DNA of 64,000 nucleotides from Pseudomonas mediterranea CFBP 5447 (GTDB lineage: Bacteria; Pseudomonadota; Gammaproteobacteria; Pseudomonadales; Pseudomonadaceae): assembly GCF_000774145.1 (NCBI RefSeq), contig NZ_KN322985.1:524190-588189 (forward strand), read 5' to 3'. How positions within the stretch are numbered: the first letter of the stretch is position 1; every line of letters starts with the position of its first letter. The position numbers were made by a program, and so were the translations under genes. The notes beneath the pieces are model-generated. The model saw nothing but the letters and a program-made list of their open reading frames with translations, had not been told where the DNA came from and ran no database searches. This document shows, piece after piece, positions 23,909 through 32,937 of this stretch.

Positions 23909-25597
23909 TCAAGCGATATCGCGCAGCTCCCGGCGCAGGATCTTGCCCACCGGTGTCATCGGCAGCGACTCTCGCAACACGATGTGCTTGGGTATCTTGT
24001 AGCCGGTGAAGTTCTCCTTGCAGTAGGCCTTGAGTTCTTCGAGGCTGACGCCCGTCTCCCGCGCCACCACGAACAGTTTCACCGCCTCCCCCGAGCGCTC
24101 GTCCGGCACACCGATCACCGCGCAATTGGCAACCTTCGGGTGGGCCATCACCACATCTTCGATTTCGTTGGGGTACACGTTGAAACCCGAGACGATGATC
24201 ATGTCCTTCTTGCGGTCGACGATCCGCACGAAACCGTCCGGGTCGATCACCGCGATGTCACCGGACTTGAACCAACCCTCGCTGTCCAGCACCTCGGCAG
24301 TGGCTTCAGGCTTGTTCCAGTAGCCTTTCATGATCTGCGGCCCCTTGATGCACAGCTCGCCACGCTCGCCCAGGGGCTGTTCGGCGCCGTCGTCGCTGAT
24401 CACTTTCATGAGCGTGCCTGGCACCGGCAGACCCACCGTGCCCAGCCGCGACCTCTTGCCGTAAGGGTTGGTACAGGCCACGGGCGAGGTTTCGGTCAGG
24501 CCATAGCCTTCGGTGATACGGCAGCCCGTGAGCTGCTCCCAACGATCCGCCGTGGCCTTGACCAGCGCGGTGCCGCCGGAATTGGTGAGTTTGAGGCTGG
24601 AGAAATCCAGGGTCTTGAAATCCGGATGGTCCATCAACGCCACGAACAACGTGTTGAGCCCCAACAAAGCCGAGAAACGCCAGTTTTTCAGCTCCTTGAT
24701 AAAACCGCCGATGTCCCTCGGGTTGGTGATCAGCACGTTGTGGTTGCCGGTGACCATCATGCACATGCAGTTCGCCGTGAACGCATAGATGTGATAGAGC
24801 GGCAACGGCGCGATCATCACTTCCTGGCCTTCGCGCAGCAGCGGCTGGCCGTCGTCGCCGAACTGGCCCAGGCACGCCCTGGCCTGTTGCATGTTCGCCA
24901 CCAGGTTGCCATGGGTCAGCATCGCGCCCTTTGCCAAGCCGGTGGTGCCACCGGTGTACTGCAGCACCGCGATATCGTCGAGGCCGACCTTCAGGGGCTT
25001 GATGGCCTGGCCACGTCCCAGGCGCAAGGCGCTCTTGAAGGAAATGGCCTGGGGCAGCGAATACGCCGGGACCATTTTCTTGACCTTGTTCACCACGGTG
25101 TTGACCAGCCAGCCCTTGGCGGCGGGCATCAGGTCGCCCATTTTCGCTTCGATCAGGTATTGCAGGTCCGTGTCGGGCAGCACTTCCTGAACCTTGCTGC
25201 CGAACAGGTTCATGTACACCAGCGCCCGGGCACCGGAGTCCTTGAACTGGTGGCGCATTTCCCGCGGCGTGTACAGCGGGTTGGTGTTGACCACAATCAG
25301 CCCGGCGCGCAAGGCACCGAACACGGCAATAGGATATTGCAGGACATTGGGCATCTGCACCGCGATACGGTCACCGGGGACCAGATCGGTATGGGTCTGC
25401 AGGTAACCGGCGAACGCCGCGCTGCAGCGCTCGAGCTCGGCATAGGTGAGGGTCACGCCCATGTTGCTGAACGCCGGGCGGTCGACGAATTTCTTGCAGG
25501 AACGCTCGAACACCTCGATGACCGACTTGTAGGCCCCCAGGTCGATGTCCGAGGGCACGCCGGCCGGGCGTTTGTCATTCCAGAAATCAGGCTGCAT
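23909..25597 (-). CDS. fadD2: Long-chain acyl-CoA ligase FadD2
   Basis: The 562-residue paralogue of FadD1 has the same motifs: YTGGTTGLAKGAMLTHGNL, GYGLTETSPVACTNP, and WFKSGDIAVIDPDGFVRIVDRKKDMIIVSGFNVYPNEIEDVV, with VGKILRREL at the end. In P. aeruginosa FadD1 and FadD2 differ in chain-length preference, FadD2 favouring shorter acids; the same split is likely here but cannot be read from the sequence. It is divergent from the hydrolase-phaJ1 pair, the PAO1 arrangement. GAGGACAAAAACA precedes the ATG. Confidence 0.95.
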   Translation of the reverse strand: MQPDFWNDKRPAGVPSDIDLGAYKSVIEVFERSCKKFVDRPAFSNMGVTLTYAELERCSAAFAGYLQTHTDLVPGDRIAVQMPNVLQYPIAVFGALRAGLIVVNTNPLYTPREMRHQFKDSGARALVYMNLFGSKVQEVLPDTDLQYLIEAKMGDLMPAAKGWLVNTVVNKVKKMVPAYSLPQAISFKSALRLGRGQAIKPLKVGLDDIAVLQYTGGTTGLAKGAMLTHGNLVANMQQARACLGQFGDDGQPLLREGQEVMIAPLPLYHIYAFTANCMCMMVTGNHNVLITNPRDIGGFIKELKNWRFSALLGLNTLFVALMDHPDFKTLDFSSLKLTNSGGTALVKATADRWEQLTGCRITEGYGLTETSPVACTNPYGKRSRLGTVGLPVPGTLMKVISDDGAEQPLGERGELCIKGPQIMKGYWNKPEATAEVLDSEGWFKSGDIAVIDPDGFVRIVDRKKDMIIVSGFNVYPNEIEDVVMAHPKVANCAVIGVPDERSGEAVKLFVVARETGVSLEELKAYCKENFTGYKIPKHIVLRESLPMTPVGKILRRELRDIA

Positions 25598-25821
25598 TGT
25601 TTTTGTCCTCTTTACCTGAACCTATCCCGGGCCGCTTCTGGATTGCTCGCAGAAGCGGAGCTCTTGGGACACTAGCAGCTCTGGCCAATCAGGCAAATAC
25701 GGCAATTTGTGTCATAGATTGTGTGAATCTTGCCGCCTACGTGTGGCCTGATCAGGCGAGACGCAACGGATGCGCTATACAATGGAGCAACATCGCCCAT
25801 GCGCCCATGTAAAGGATCGTC

Positions 25822-26766
25822 ATGATTCATCAAACGTTCTGGCTGACCGCGACCGACCACAGCCGCCTGTTCGTCAATCAGTGGTTGCCCGAAACCGCGC
25901 CCCGGGCCGTGATCATGCTGGCTCACGGCATGGCCGAACACAGCGGCCGCTATGGGCGCCTGGCCCAGGCCTTCTGTGACGAAGGCTACGGTGTCTACGC
26001 GCCGGACTTGCGCGGCCATGGCAAGACCGGTGAAGGAGCGATCCTCGGCCACTATGCCGACGAAGATGGCTGGGCCAAAGTGGTCGGCGACCTGGCCAGC
26101 CTCAACCATCACATCGTTCAGCAACATCCCGACGTGCCAATCGTGCTGTTGGGCCACAGCATGGGCAGCTACATCGCCCAGGCGTACCTGTTGCATCACA
26201 GCGCGAGCCTGCATGGAGCGATTCTCAGCGGTTCCAATTTCCAACCGGTGGCGCTGTATCGCGTCGCCCGCCTGATCGCCCGTTTCGAACGCTGGCGCCA
26301 GGGCGCCACCGGGCGCAGTGCCTTGATCGAATGGCTGTCGTTCGGCAGTTTCAATCAGAAATTCAAGCCGACACGCACGCCCTTCGACTGGCTCAGCCGC
26401 GACCCGGCCGAGGTGGACAAGTATGTCCACGACCCACTGTGCGGCTTTCGTTGCAGCAATCAGCTGTGGGTCGACCTGCTCGGCGGCTTGCAGCAAATCA
26501 GCAAAGCGTCCAATCTCGCCCAGATCGATCCGGACCTGCCGTTGCTGGTCATTGGCGGTGAATGTGATCCGGTGAGCGAAGGCAAGCGTCTCAAGGATCT
26601 GGCCGACGCCCTGCGCAGCGCCGGCAGCCAGCACCTGCAATTGACGATTTACCCACAGGCCCGGCATGAATTGTTCAACGAAACCAACCGCGATGAAGTG
26701 ACGGCCGATGTGTTGACCTGGATTGCCCAGGCCCTGACCCACAAGCGCCCGCCACGCAGCGAATAG
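25822..26766 (+). CDS. Alpha/beta hydrolase, monoacylglycerol lipase/lysophospholipase type
   Basis: The 314-residue enzyme has HGMAEHSGRYGRLAQAFCDEGYGVYAPDLRGHGKT, the oxyanion region of monoacylglycerol lipases, the nucleophile elbow GHSMG (Ser113), and a triad completed by Asp250 (GGECDPVSEG) and His283 (ARHELFNE). It has no signal peptide, so it is cytoplasmic. It presumably releases fatty acids for the adjacent FadD enzymes; this is supported by the conserved fadD1-fadD2-hydrolase-phaJ order. AAAGGATCGTC precedes the ATG. phaJ1 follows after 44 bases, probably on the same transcript. Confidence 0.9.
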   Translation: MIHQTFWLTATDHSRLFVNQWLPETAPRAVIMLAHGMAEHSGRYGRLAQAFCDEGYGVYAPDLRGHGKTGEGAILGHYADEDGWAKVVGDLASLNHHIVQQHPDVPIVLLGHSMGSYIAQAYLLHHSASLHGAILSGSNFQPVALYRVARLIARFERWRQGATGRSALIEWLSFGSFNQKFKPTRTPFDWLSRDPAEVDKYVHDPLCGFRCSNQLWVDLLGGLQQISKASNLAQIDPDLPLLVIGGECDPVSEGKRLKDLADALRSAGSQHLQLTIYPQARHELFNETNRDEVTADVLTWIAQALTHKRPPRSE

Positions 26767-26810
26767 TTTTCCAGCGTTTTTTCCATTACCCGCCACAGGA
26801 TCGGAAACAG

Positions 26811-27281
26811 ATGACCCAGGTTACCAATACGCCTTACGAAGCCCTCGAAGTCGGCCAGACCGCCAGCTACAGCAAATCTGTCGAAGAGCGCGACATCCAG
26901 CTATTCGCCGCCATGTCGGGCGATCACAACCCCGTGCACCTGGACCCCGAATTCGCCGCGGCGAGCATGTTCAAGGAACGCATCGCCCATGGCATGTTCA
27001 GCGGTGCGTTGATCAGCGCGGCGGTGGCGTGCGAGTTGCCTGGGCCCGGGACTATCTACATCGGCCAGCAGATGAGCTTCCAGAAACCGGTCAAGATCGG
27101 CGACACCCTGACCGTACGCCTGGAGATCCTGGAAAAACTGCCGAAGTTTCGCGTACGCATCGCCACTCGCGTGTTCAACCAGCGCGATGAACTGGTGGTG
27201 GATGGCGAGGCCGAGATCCTCGCGCCGCGCAAGCAACAGACGGTGACCTTGCCGACGTTGCCGGCGATCAGCATCGGCTGA
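26811..27281 (+). CDS. phaJ1: (R)-specific enoyl-CoA hydratase PhaJ1 (MaoC-like)
   Basis: The 156-residue hot-dog-fold protein carries the hydratase-2 motif with Asp38 and His43 in MSGDHNPVHLDPEFA, the spacing of the catalytic dyad in Aeromonas PhaJ, and IAHGMFSGALISAAV after it. It hydrates trans-2-enoyl-CoA to (R)-3-hydroxyacyl-CoA, diverting beta-oxidation intermediates to polyhydroxyalkanoate. Length and neighbourhood match PhaJ1 of P. aeruginosa. It lies downstream of the lipase-like gene and divergent from fadD2. Confidence 0.88.
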   Translation: MTQVTNTPYEALEVGQTASYSKSVEERDIQLFAAMSGDHNPVHLDPEFAAASMFKERIAHGMFSGALISAAVACELPGPGTIYIGQQMSFQKPVKIGDTLTVRLEILEKLPKFRVRIATRVFNQRDELVVDGEAEILAPRKQQTVTLPTLPAISIG

Positions 27282-27319
27282 TTCACAGGCCGCTCGCCAC
27301 AATGATCTCAGTGTCAGCG

Positions 27320-28183
27320 TTATCGAATGTGCTCCCGCACCTGCACACTCGCCGTCATCCCCGCACTCAGGTTCACCCCTTCCGGCACCTTGTCCAGCTT
27401 GATCCGCACCGGGATCCGCTGGGCCAGGCGCACCCAGTTGAAGGTCGGTTCCACCTCCGCCAGCAGTTGCGCGTCCGGGTTGGTGTTGCGGTCGGTAATG
27501 CCGCGGCTGACGCTTTCGACGTGACCTTCCAGGGCGTGACCGGCGCTCATCAGCCAGACCTTGACCAGGTCGCCCACGCGGATCCTCGGCAGTTTGGTCT
27601 CTTCGAAATAGGCCTGCACATAGAACGTCGAATCGTCGATCAGCGCCATGACCGGCTGCCCGGCATTGACGTAGTTGCCTTCGGCCAGCCGCAGGTTGGT
27701 GATGTGACCGCTACGAGGCGCCAGGACCTGGCTGCGGGCCAGGTTGAGTTCGGCGACCTTGGCCTCGGCCTGGGCCTCGCGCAGTTCGCCCCGGGCGATG
27801 CCGGCGTTGATCTGGGCATTTTCCCGCAGCTCGGCGCTGATGGCCTGGGGCCCCAGGGCGGCGCGGCGACTGGCTTCGTGCTCGCGCAGGCTCAGTTGCT
27901 GCTGACGGGTCTGGACCACTGCCCTGGCCTTCTCCACGGCGGCTTCGAAGCGCTCGCGGTCGATGCTCAGCAATAGATCGCCGGCCTTGACCTGCTGGTT
28001 ATCCACCGCCTTGAGCTCACGCACCCAGCCCGACACGTCGGGAGCGATCACCACCACGTCGGCGCGAATCCGCGCATCCCGGGTCCAGGGCGTGAGCATG
28101 TAGTACTGCCACAGGTGAAACCCGGCGAAAATCGCCAATGCCACCACGCCCAGCGTAATGGCGACACGTACGGAGGTACGCAT
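27320..28183 (-). CDS. HlyD/AaeA-type periplasmic adaptor of an aromatic acid efflux pump
   Basis: The 287-residue membrane fusion protein has an N-terminal anchor (VAITLGVVALAIFAGFHLWQYY), a barrel-sandwich start (DARIRADVVVIAPDVSGWVRELKAVDNQQVKAGDLLLSID), a helical hairpin, and IRNLRLAEGNYV-like lipoyl half (ITNLRLAEGNYVNAGQPVMALID). It resembles AaeA, the partner of AaeB. I use the ATG at 28183 because AAGGAG is 7 bases upstream; the TTG two codons earlier overlaps that spacing. It is the last gene of a FUSC - DUF1656 - HlyD operon. Confidence 0.87.
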   Translation of the reverse strand: MRTSVRVAITLGVVALAIFAGFHLWQYYMLTPWTRDARIRADVVVIAPDVSGWVRELKAVDNQQVKAGDLLLSIDRERFEAAVEKARAVVQTRQQQLSLREHEASRRAALGPQAISAELRENAQINAGIARGELREAQAEAKVAELNLARSQVLAPRSGHITNLRLAEGNYVNAGQPVMALIDDSTFYVQAYFEETKLPRIRVGDLVKVWLMSAGHALEGHVESVSRGITDRNTNPDAQLLAEVEPTFNWVRLAQRIPVRIKLDKVPEGVNLSAGMTASVQVREHIR

Positions 28184-28193
28184 GTTCAACTCC

Positions 28194-28400
28194 TTATAAC
28201 GGCCCGATGACCAGGGTAATCACTGTCAGGACACAGACATACAGGGCGCAGTCGAACAAGGCTTCGTGCCAGATCCAACGGCCGGCCGGCACCAGGCTGA
28301 GCAACAGGCGCAATGCACCGGTCACCAGCAAGGCCAGCACCACATAAATCAGGAACGGGCTGAGCAACACCCCGCCAATCGACCATTCACGCAAGCCCAT
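28194..28400 (-). CDS. DUF1656 (AaeX-like) small membrane protein
   Basis: The 68-residue protein has two hydrophobic segments (LLSPFLIYVVLALLVTGALRLLLSL and FDCALYVCVLTVITLVIGPL) and a conserved WIWH. AaeX-like proteins are encoded between the two main components of AaeAB-type pumps; their function is unknown. It overlaps the end of the FUSC gene by 14 bases and sits 10 bases before the adaptor gene, so the three are tightly coupled. Confidence 0.87.
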   Translation of the reverse strand: MGLREWSIGGVLLSPFLIYVVLALLVTGALRLLLSLVPAGRWIWHEALFDCALYVCVLTVITLVIGPL

Positions 28401-30387
28401 GGCTGTGCTCCCCTCGTTCCGGTTCGTGCTGGCGGCACCAGGCGCGCCAGCTGTTCTGCAATTGCACCACCGCGCCCTGGGCCAACTTCAGCGCATCGCC
28501 GGGTGGCTCTGTCGACAGCACCTTCAGGAACTCGGCGCTGGCCGGGGCCAACGCATCGGTCTGCTCACCGGACGGACCGCGTTCGAGCACCTGCTCCAGC
28601 GCTTCGAAATAACGGCGCTGCGCCCGGCTGTCGGACACCTGGGCGACGGCCAGACTCAAGCGCAGGTGCAACAGTTCATCGCCGATATCCAGGCCGAGCA
28701 GCCCATCATCCCAACGGCTGCGCGACGGGACCGGCAGCTCGGGATAATGTCGCGCCAGTTGCAACAGCCGATCGGCCATGCGCCCGCCGAACCAGCTCTC
28801 CGCGCCACTGAGATTGCGCCGGGTCAGGCGCACCAGGTCATCCAGGGTCGCAGCCAGCAGGCGACGGCCGTGCCAGGCCGGATCGCGCAGAATCAGCAGA
28901 TTGAATGCCAACACCGCCGCCCCTACGCCGATCATCATTGCCTGAGCGTTATTGAAGAATGCCGCCACGTCGTACTTCATGGCGTTGAGCGGTGACACCA
29001 GCACCACAAAATGCAGGCAGAACGACGTCGCCGTGGCGAAGATCGGCGGCTTGGCCATGCCCAGCGCACCGAAGAACAGCGGCACGCCCATGGCCATGCA
29101 CAGCATGGCGAAGCTGCTCCACTGCGGCAGCAGGATCTCGCCGATCACGAATGCGGTCGGCACGGCCAGCAGAATGCCCCGCAGGAAACTCATGCCGATC
29201 TGCGCGCCGTTTTCGCGACTGGCAAACAAGCTGCACACCACACACGTCAGCACCAACGCCCCCGACGCGGCGGGCCAGGCCGTTGCCAGCCAGAAGCAGG
29301 AGACGGCCAGAAAGGCCAGGGCACTGCGCGCGCCGAACACCATGGCCAGGGACAAGTCGCGATGGGGCGTCAAGGTGCGCGGCGGATCCGATGCCTCCCT
29401 GCCCTCCCGCACCGCCGCCAGCGCCGCGCAGGCGGCCAGGGCGGTGTCGAGCAACAAGGCGAAACGCGCCAGGCAGTAACTTTGCGCCGAGCTGATCGAC
29501 GGGTCGTGAGAAGCGTCCAGCACCCGCGGTCGCAAGGCTTGCAGCGTTGCCGTGTCGGCGTCGAGGGCTTGTTGCACCTCGCTCATCCAGGGTTGGAGAG
29601 CCTCGGCTTCGGCCGGTTCGAGTTGCTTCCATTGCCGGCGCACCGAACGGGCGATACGCAGCAGCATCAGCAATTTCTGGCTCAAGCCGCTGATGGCCCG
29701 GGCGCGCTGTCGACCCAGGCTGCCTTCGAACCAGGCATGTTCGCGCTGGGCATCCACCGCGACGATCCGGCCGAGGATCTCCAGCAAGCCCTTGCGTGCC
29801 TGGGCGTCGCCGGCCAGGGTGGCACGGGCCGCCTGCATACCGCTCTGCCAGGCCGCGTGGGCCTGGCCCGCCAACTGTCGCTCGACCCGCAACGGCCAGA
29901 GCAAGGCGCTGGCGGCCGTGGCGCAGACGATGCCCAGGCTGATCTCGGTGCAGCGCGCCACCGCTTGATCGAACACCCCCAGCGGGTGGGAAACGGCCGG
30001 CAAGGCGATGATCGCCACCGTGTATCCGGCCAACACGAAGGAATAGGACCAGGCACTTCGCAACAGTGTCGAACAGGCCGTGCACAGGCCCAGCCACAAG
30101 GCCAGCGCCAACAGGAACAACCACGGCGTCTGAGCGAACAGGCTCATGAAGACCACCGACATGACGGTCCCCACCAAAGTACCGAGCAGCCGCGCCAACC
30201 CCTTTTGAACCACCATCCCGGACAGCGGCTGCGCCACGATGAACGCGGTCATCAGCGCCCACGACGGCTGCTCCAGCCCCCAACGCAATGCCAGCCACAG
30301 CGCCAGTCCGCCACCGAGGACGGTCTTGATGGCGAACTGCACAGCGAGGCGGTCGGGGGCGAACAAGGCCTGGAGGGTAATGGGCAC
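28387..30387 (-). CDS. FUSC-family transporter (AaeB-like)
   Basis: The 666-residue inner-membrane protein has two hydrophobic blocks of about five to six helices each (residues ~20-160 and ~345-480), each followed by a soluble helical domain, the AaeB/YccS plan. AaeB exports aromatic carboxylic acids such as p-hydroxybenzoate with AaeA. The start is GTG at 30387, with GAAAGAG upstream; no ATG precedes MPITLQALFAPDRLAVQFAIKTVLGGGLALWLALRWGL. No LysR regulator such as aaeR is adjacent; the next gene upstream is unrelated. Confidence 0.88.
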   Translation of the reverse strand: MPITLQALFAPDRLAVQFAIKTVLGGGLALWLALRWGLEQPSWALMTAFIVAQPLSGMVVQKGLARLLGTLVGTVMSVVFMSLFAQTPWLFLLALALWLGLCTACSTLLRSAWSYSFVLAGYTVAIIALPAVSHPLGVFDQAVARCTEISLGIVCATAASALLWPLRVERQLAGQAHAAWQSGMQAARATLAGDAQARKGLLEILGRIVAVDAQREHAWFEGSLGRQRARAISGLSQKLLMLLRIARSVRRQWKQLEPAEAEALQPWMSEVQQALDADTATLQALRPRVLDASHDPSISSAQSYCLARFALLLDTALAACAALAAVREGREASDPPRTLTPHRDLSLAMVFGARSALAFLAVSCFWLATAWPAASGALVLTCVVCSLFASRENGAQIGMSFLRGILLAVPTAFVIGEILLPQWSSFAMLCMAMGVPLFFGALGMAKPPIFATATSFCLHFVVLVSPLNAMKYDVAAFFNNAQAMMIGVGAAVLAFNLLILRDPAWHGRRLLAATLDDLVRLTRRNLSGAESWFGGRMADRLLQLARHYPELPVPSRSRWDDGLLGLDIGDELLHLRLSLAVAQVSDSRAQRRYFEALEQVLERGPSGEQTDALAPASAEFLKVLSTEPPGDALKLAQGAVVQLQNSWRAWCRQHEPERGEHSHGLA

Positions 30388-30574
30388 TCAGAAAACTCTT
30401 TCAGGGGCTGCAGTAACGATAGTTGCAATGATGCGTAATGGGGCAGGCGCAATTATTAGCTAGCTACCTATTTGAGTCCAGAGCTGATTACCCGTGGATT
30501 CGACAAGACACTTTTTCTGAAAACCACATGATGATACCGGACGGTATTTGCCCCCACTTTGTGCCGGGCGCTGG

Positions 30575-30636
30575 TGTGGCGAGGGAGCTTGCTCCCGCTC
30601 GATGGGAGCTTGCTCCCAGCAAGCTCCCTCGCCACA
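30575..30636. repeat. 62-bp REP dimer (GAGGGAGCTTGCTCCC type), copy A
   Basis: The element opens TGTGGCGAGGGAGCTTGCTC and closes with the inverse CAAGCTCCCTCGCCACA. Every base is identical, in inverted orientation, to the element at 37896-37957. It is a different REP class from the GAGCCTGCTCGCGA copies. It fills part of the 346-base gap (30388-30733) upstream of the FUSC gene; the remainder holds a terminator and an A/T-rich FUSC promoter area. Confidence 0.9.
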
Positions 30637-30684
30637 AAAGTTTCCTCGCCACATCAGGGTTTCCATCCACCGCTGACCAAGCGC

Positions 30685-30715
30685 CACAAAAAAACGCCAG
30701 GCAAGCTGGCGTTTT
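30685..30715 (-). terminator. Rho-independent terminator of the PA2169-like gene
   Basis: AAAACGCCAG (30691-30700) pairs with CTGGCGTTTT (30706-30715). On the minus strand the stem runs into TTTTTTTT. It lies about 20 bases after the stop codon. Confidence 0.9.
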
Positions 30716-30733
30716 CTGGATCAAGCACATGTA

Positions 30734-31198
30734 TCAGCTGGCGCGTGCCTGGTTACGCAGCGCCTTGACCTGATCGTGGTTGCGTTGCACGCCGTGGTAT
30801 TGGCGTTCAACCAGGTCACGGATGCCGACCAGATTGTGCTTGGTGATCTTATCCATGGCTTCCCTGTAGGCCTTCAGCGCATGGTCTTCGCCGCGCTCGG
30901 CTTCGTTGAGCACCGCTTCCTCGTCCTTGCCGGTGAACATGGACTTCACATCCACCCAACGGCGGTGCAGGTCACCGGAAACACTGGTGGAGGTCTCCGG
31001 ATCGCCACCCAACGAGCGAACGGCGGCTTGCAGTTCGGATGCGGCGGTGGCGCAATCGGTGGAACGTTGCACGAACAGGGCCTTGAGTTGCGGATGCTTG
31101 ATGTCTTCGGCGCAGGTCTTGAAGCCTTCCTGACCATCCTTGCTGGTCTGGATCAGGTCGTTCAGGACGGCGATGGCTTCTTTGTTCATATCGGTCAT
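30734..31198 (-). CDS. PA2169-family four-helix-bundle protein (DUF2383)
   Basis: The 154-residue protein begins MTDMNKEAIAVLNDLIQTSKDGQEGFKTCAEDIKHPQLKALFVQRSTDCATAASELQAAVRSLGGDPETSTSVSGDLHRRWVDVKS, the ferritin-like DUF2383 pattern, with acidic and His residues spaced as in a four-helix bundle (ERGEDHALKAYREAM). Metal binding is possible but not shown. P. aeruginosa PA2169 is associated with anaerobic or stress conditions. AAAGGAATTGAAAA precedes the ATG. The gene is monocistronic with its own terminator. Confidence 0.88.
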   Translation of the reverse strand: MTDMNKEAIAVLNDLIQTSKDGQEGFKTCAEDIKHPQLKALFVQRSTDCATAASELQAAVRSLGGDPETSTSVSGDLHRRWVDVKSMFTGKDEEAVLNEAERGEDHALKAYREAMDKITKHNLVGIRDLVERQYHGVQRNHDQVKALRNQARAS

Positions 31199-31404
31199 TT
31201 TTCAATTCCTTTGCTGGTGAATAAAAAAACCTGCAAGGAATATTGCATCGGTCATGCCAGCTCCGACGGACAAAAATTAACTTTAAAAATCAACATGTTA
31301 GTTAAATAGGCAAAATCTGTATCCGCGTTATTTGCATGATCTGTCATTTGGCCTGCATGCAGAATGCCTGTATTTTCAAACCTGTTTGATCCAAGACATT
31401 TGCC

Positions 31405-31641
31405 ATGAACCCGGAAACCCTCGAACTGCTGGTCACGCGCCAGATGCCCTTCGGTAAATACAAAGGCCGAATCCTGGCCGACCTGCCCGGTCAATACCTG
31501 AACTGGTTTGCCCGCGAAGGTTTTCCCCACGGAGAGTTGGGCGGTTTGCTGGCGTTGATGCAGGAGATCGACCACAACGGTCTGTCCGATCTGCTCGACC
31601 CACTGCGCGTCAAACACGGCAAACCCAAACCCCGCCCCTGA
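31405..31641 (+). CDS. DUF3820 family protein
   Basis: The 78-residue protein contains MPFGKYKGRILADLPGQYLNWFAREGFPHGELGGLLALMQEI, the DUF3820 signature (PFGKYKG...LP..YL.W), which resembles a degenerate nuclease accessory domain and is sometimes annotated 'quorum-sensing-regulated virulence factor'. No function is established. The ATG at 31405 follows CAAGACATTTGCC, a poor ribosome site. It is separated from the class V aminotransferase by 12 bases and is probably co-transcribed with it. Confidence 0.83.
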   Translation: MNPETLELLVTRQMPFGKYKGRILADLPGQYLNWFAREGFPHGELGGLLALMQEIDHNGLSDLLDPLRVKHGKPKPRP

Positions 31642-31653
31642 TTAGGCCCTCCC

Positions 31654-32841
31654 ATGCCCGAGAACACCCTGCGCGCCCACGATGAAGCTTTCTGGCAGAC
31701 CTTTGTCGACCGCTACGACGTCGCCGCCGATGGACCGCTGAACCTGGAAAACGGCTACTTCGGGCGCATGTCGCGGACCGTGGTCGAGGAGTACCAGCGC
31801 AATATCGATTTCATCAACCGCAGCAACTCGGTGTACGTGCGCCAGCATTTCGACCGCGAACAAGGCGAGGCGATTCGCCGCCAAGTGGCAGCGTTGATCA
31901 AGGCGCCTGCGCAAACCGTGGCGTTGACCCGCAGTGCGGTGGACTCCCTGCAATCGTTGATTCGCAACTACAACGGCCTGAAGCCTGGCGACCAGGTGCT
32001 GATCTGTGACCTGGAATATCAGTCGGTCAAGAACGCGATGCGCTGGCTGGCCCGCCAGCGTGGCGTGGAGCTGATCGAACTGGTCCACCAGCATCCGGCC
32101 AGTTTCGAGAGTCTGGTGGGGACTTACCGGGAAGCGTTCATTCGCTACCCGCGCCTGAAACTGATGACGCTGACCTACGTCAACCACCTCACCGGGCTGG
32201 TGATGCCGGTACAAGCCATTGCCGAAACGGCTCGGGAGTTCGATGTCGACATCATCCTCGACGGCGCCCACGCCCTGGGCCAGATCGATTTCGACCTGGC
32301 CAAGATGGGTATCCCGTTCGCTGGATTCAATCTGCAGAAATGGATCGGCGGGCCACTGGCCCTGGGGTTCCTGTACATCGCCCCGCAACGCCTGGCCGAC
32401 ATCGACCCGGACATGGACGACAGTCATTACCCGGTGAACGACGTTCGCTCACGTACGCCCCACAGCACACCGAATATTCCGGCCCTGTTGACCCTGCCCC
32501 TGGTGTTCGAAGAACATCGCGCCCTGGGCGGCGCCCTGGCCAAAGGTGCGCGACTCTGCTACTTGCGCGACCTGTGGGTCAAGGCAGTGCGGGATCTGCC
32601 GGGCATCGAAGTCATGACCCCGGATGATCGGCGACTCTATTGCGGCATCACCTCGATGCGCTTCACCGCCCAGGCGGATCAGCAGGCGATGGCCGATCGA
32701 TTGCTCAACGACTATGGGATCTTCACAGTGGTACGCCAGACCAGCGTCGGGCCTTGTATCCGTATCACGCCGGGGTTGATTACCTTGGCGAGTGATATCG
32801 AGCGGCTTACCCGGGCCCTGATCGAGCTGAGCCACACCTAG
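31654..32841 (+). CDS. Class V aminotransferase-fold PLP enzyme (isopenicillin-N epimerase-like)
   Basis: The 395-residue fold-type I PLP enzyme has the cofactor lysine as Lys229 in FNLQKWIGGPLALGFLY and the PLP Asp in DIILDGAHALGQIDFD, with LTRSAVDSLQSLIRNY as the phosphate loop. CefD-like and cysteine desulfurase-like enzymes share this pattern; it lacks the desulfurase active-site Cys loop, so epimerase, lyase or aminotransferase activity is possible. No beta-lactam pathway is nearby. Downstream it converges on eda, with a terminator hairpin between. Confidence 0.85.
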   Translation: MPENTLRAHDEAFWQTFVDRYDVAADGPLNLENGYFGRMSRTVVEEYQRNIDFINRSNSVYVRQHFDREQGEAIRRQVAALIKAPAQTVALTRSAVDSLQSLIRNYNGLKPGDQVLICDLEYQSVKNAMRWLARQRGVELIELVHQHPASFESLVGTYREAFIRYPRLKLMTLTYVNHLTGLVMPVQAIAETAREFDVDIILDGAHALGQIDFDLAKMGIPFAGFNLQKWIGGPLALGFLYIAPQRLADIDPDMDDSHYPVNDVRSRTPHSTPNIPALLTLPLVFEEHRALGGALAKGARLCYLRDLWVKAVRDLPGIEVMTPDDRRLYCGITSMRFTAQADQQAMADRLLNDYGIFTVVRQTSVGPCIRITPGLITLASDIERLTRALIELSHT

Positions 32842-32867
32842 ACCTGCACACGACCAAAAAACCAGGC

Positions 32868-32899
32868 AAAAAAAAACGGTGCGCCGACCAAGCGCACCG
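32868..32899 (-). terminator. Rho-independent terminator of the zwf-pgl-eda operon
   Basis: CGGTGCGC (32877-32884) pairs with GCGCACCG (32892-32899). On the minus strand the stem is followed by a run of nine T. It lies about 38 bases past the eda stop codon. Confidence 0.92.
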
Positions 32900-32937
32900 T
32901 AAAGCCGTAGAACACCCAACGAAGTTCGGTAAAACAA

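Noticed and set aside
21762..25675. Two ~600-codon plus-strand frames opposite fadD1 and fadD2
   Set aside because: Both genes' AMP-binding motifs are intact on the minus strand. That the shadows resemble each other only reflects the paralogy of fadD1 and fadD2.
30575..30636. The 62-bp inverted repeats as ends of a transposon
   Set aside because: No transposase lies between them, the enclosed genes are in conserved core order, and each element is itself a REP dimer.
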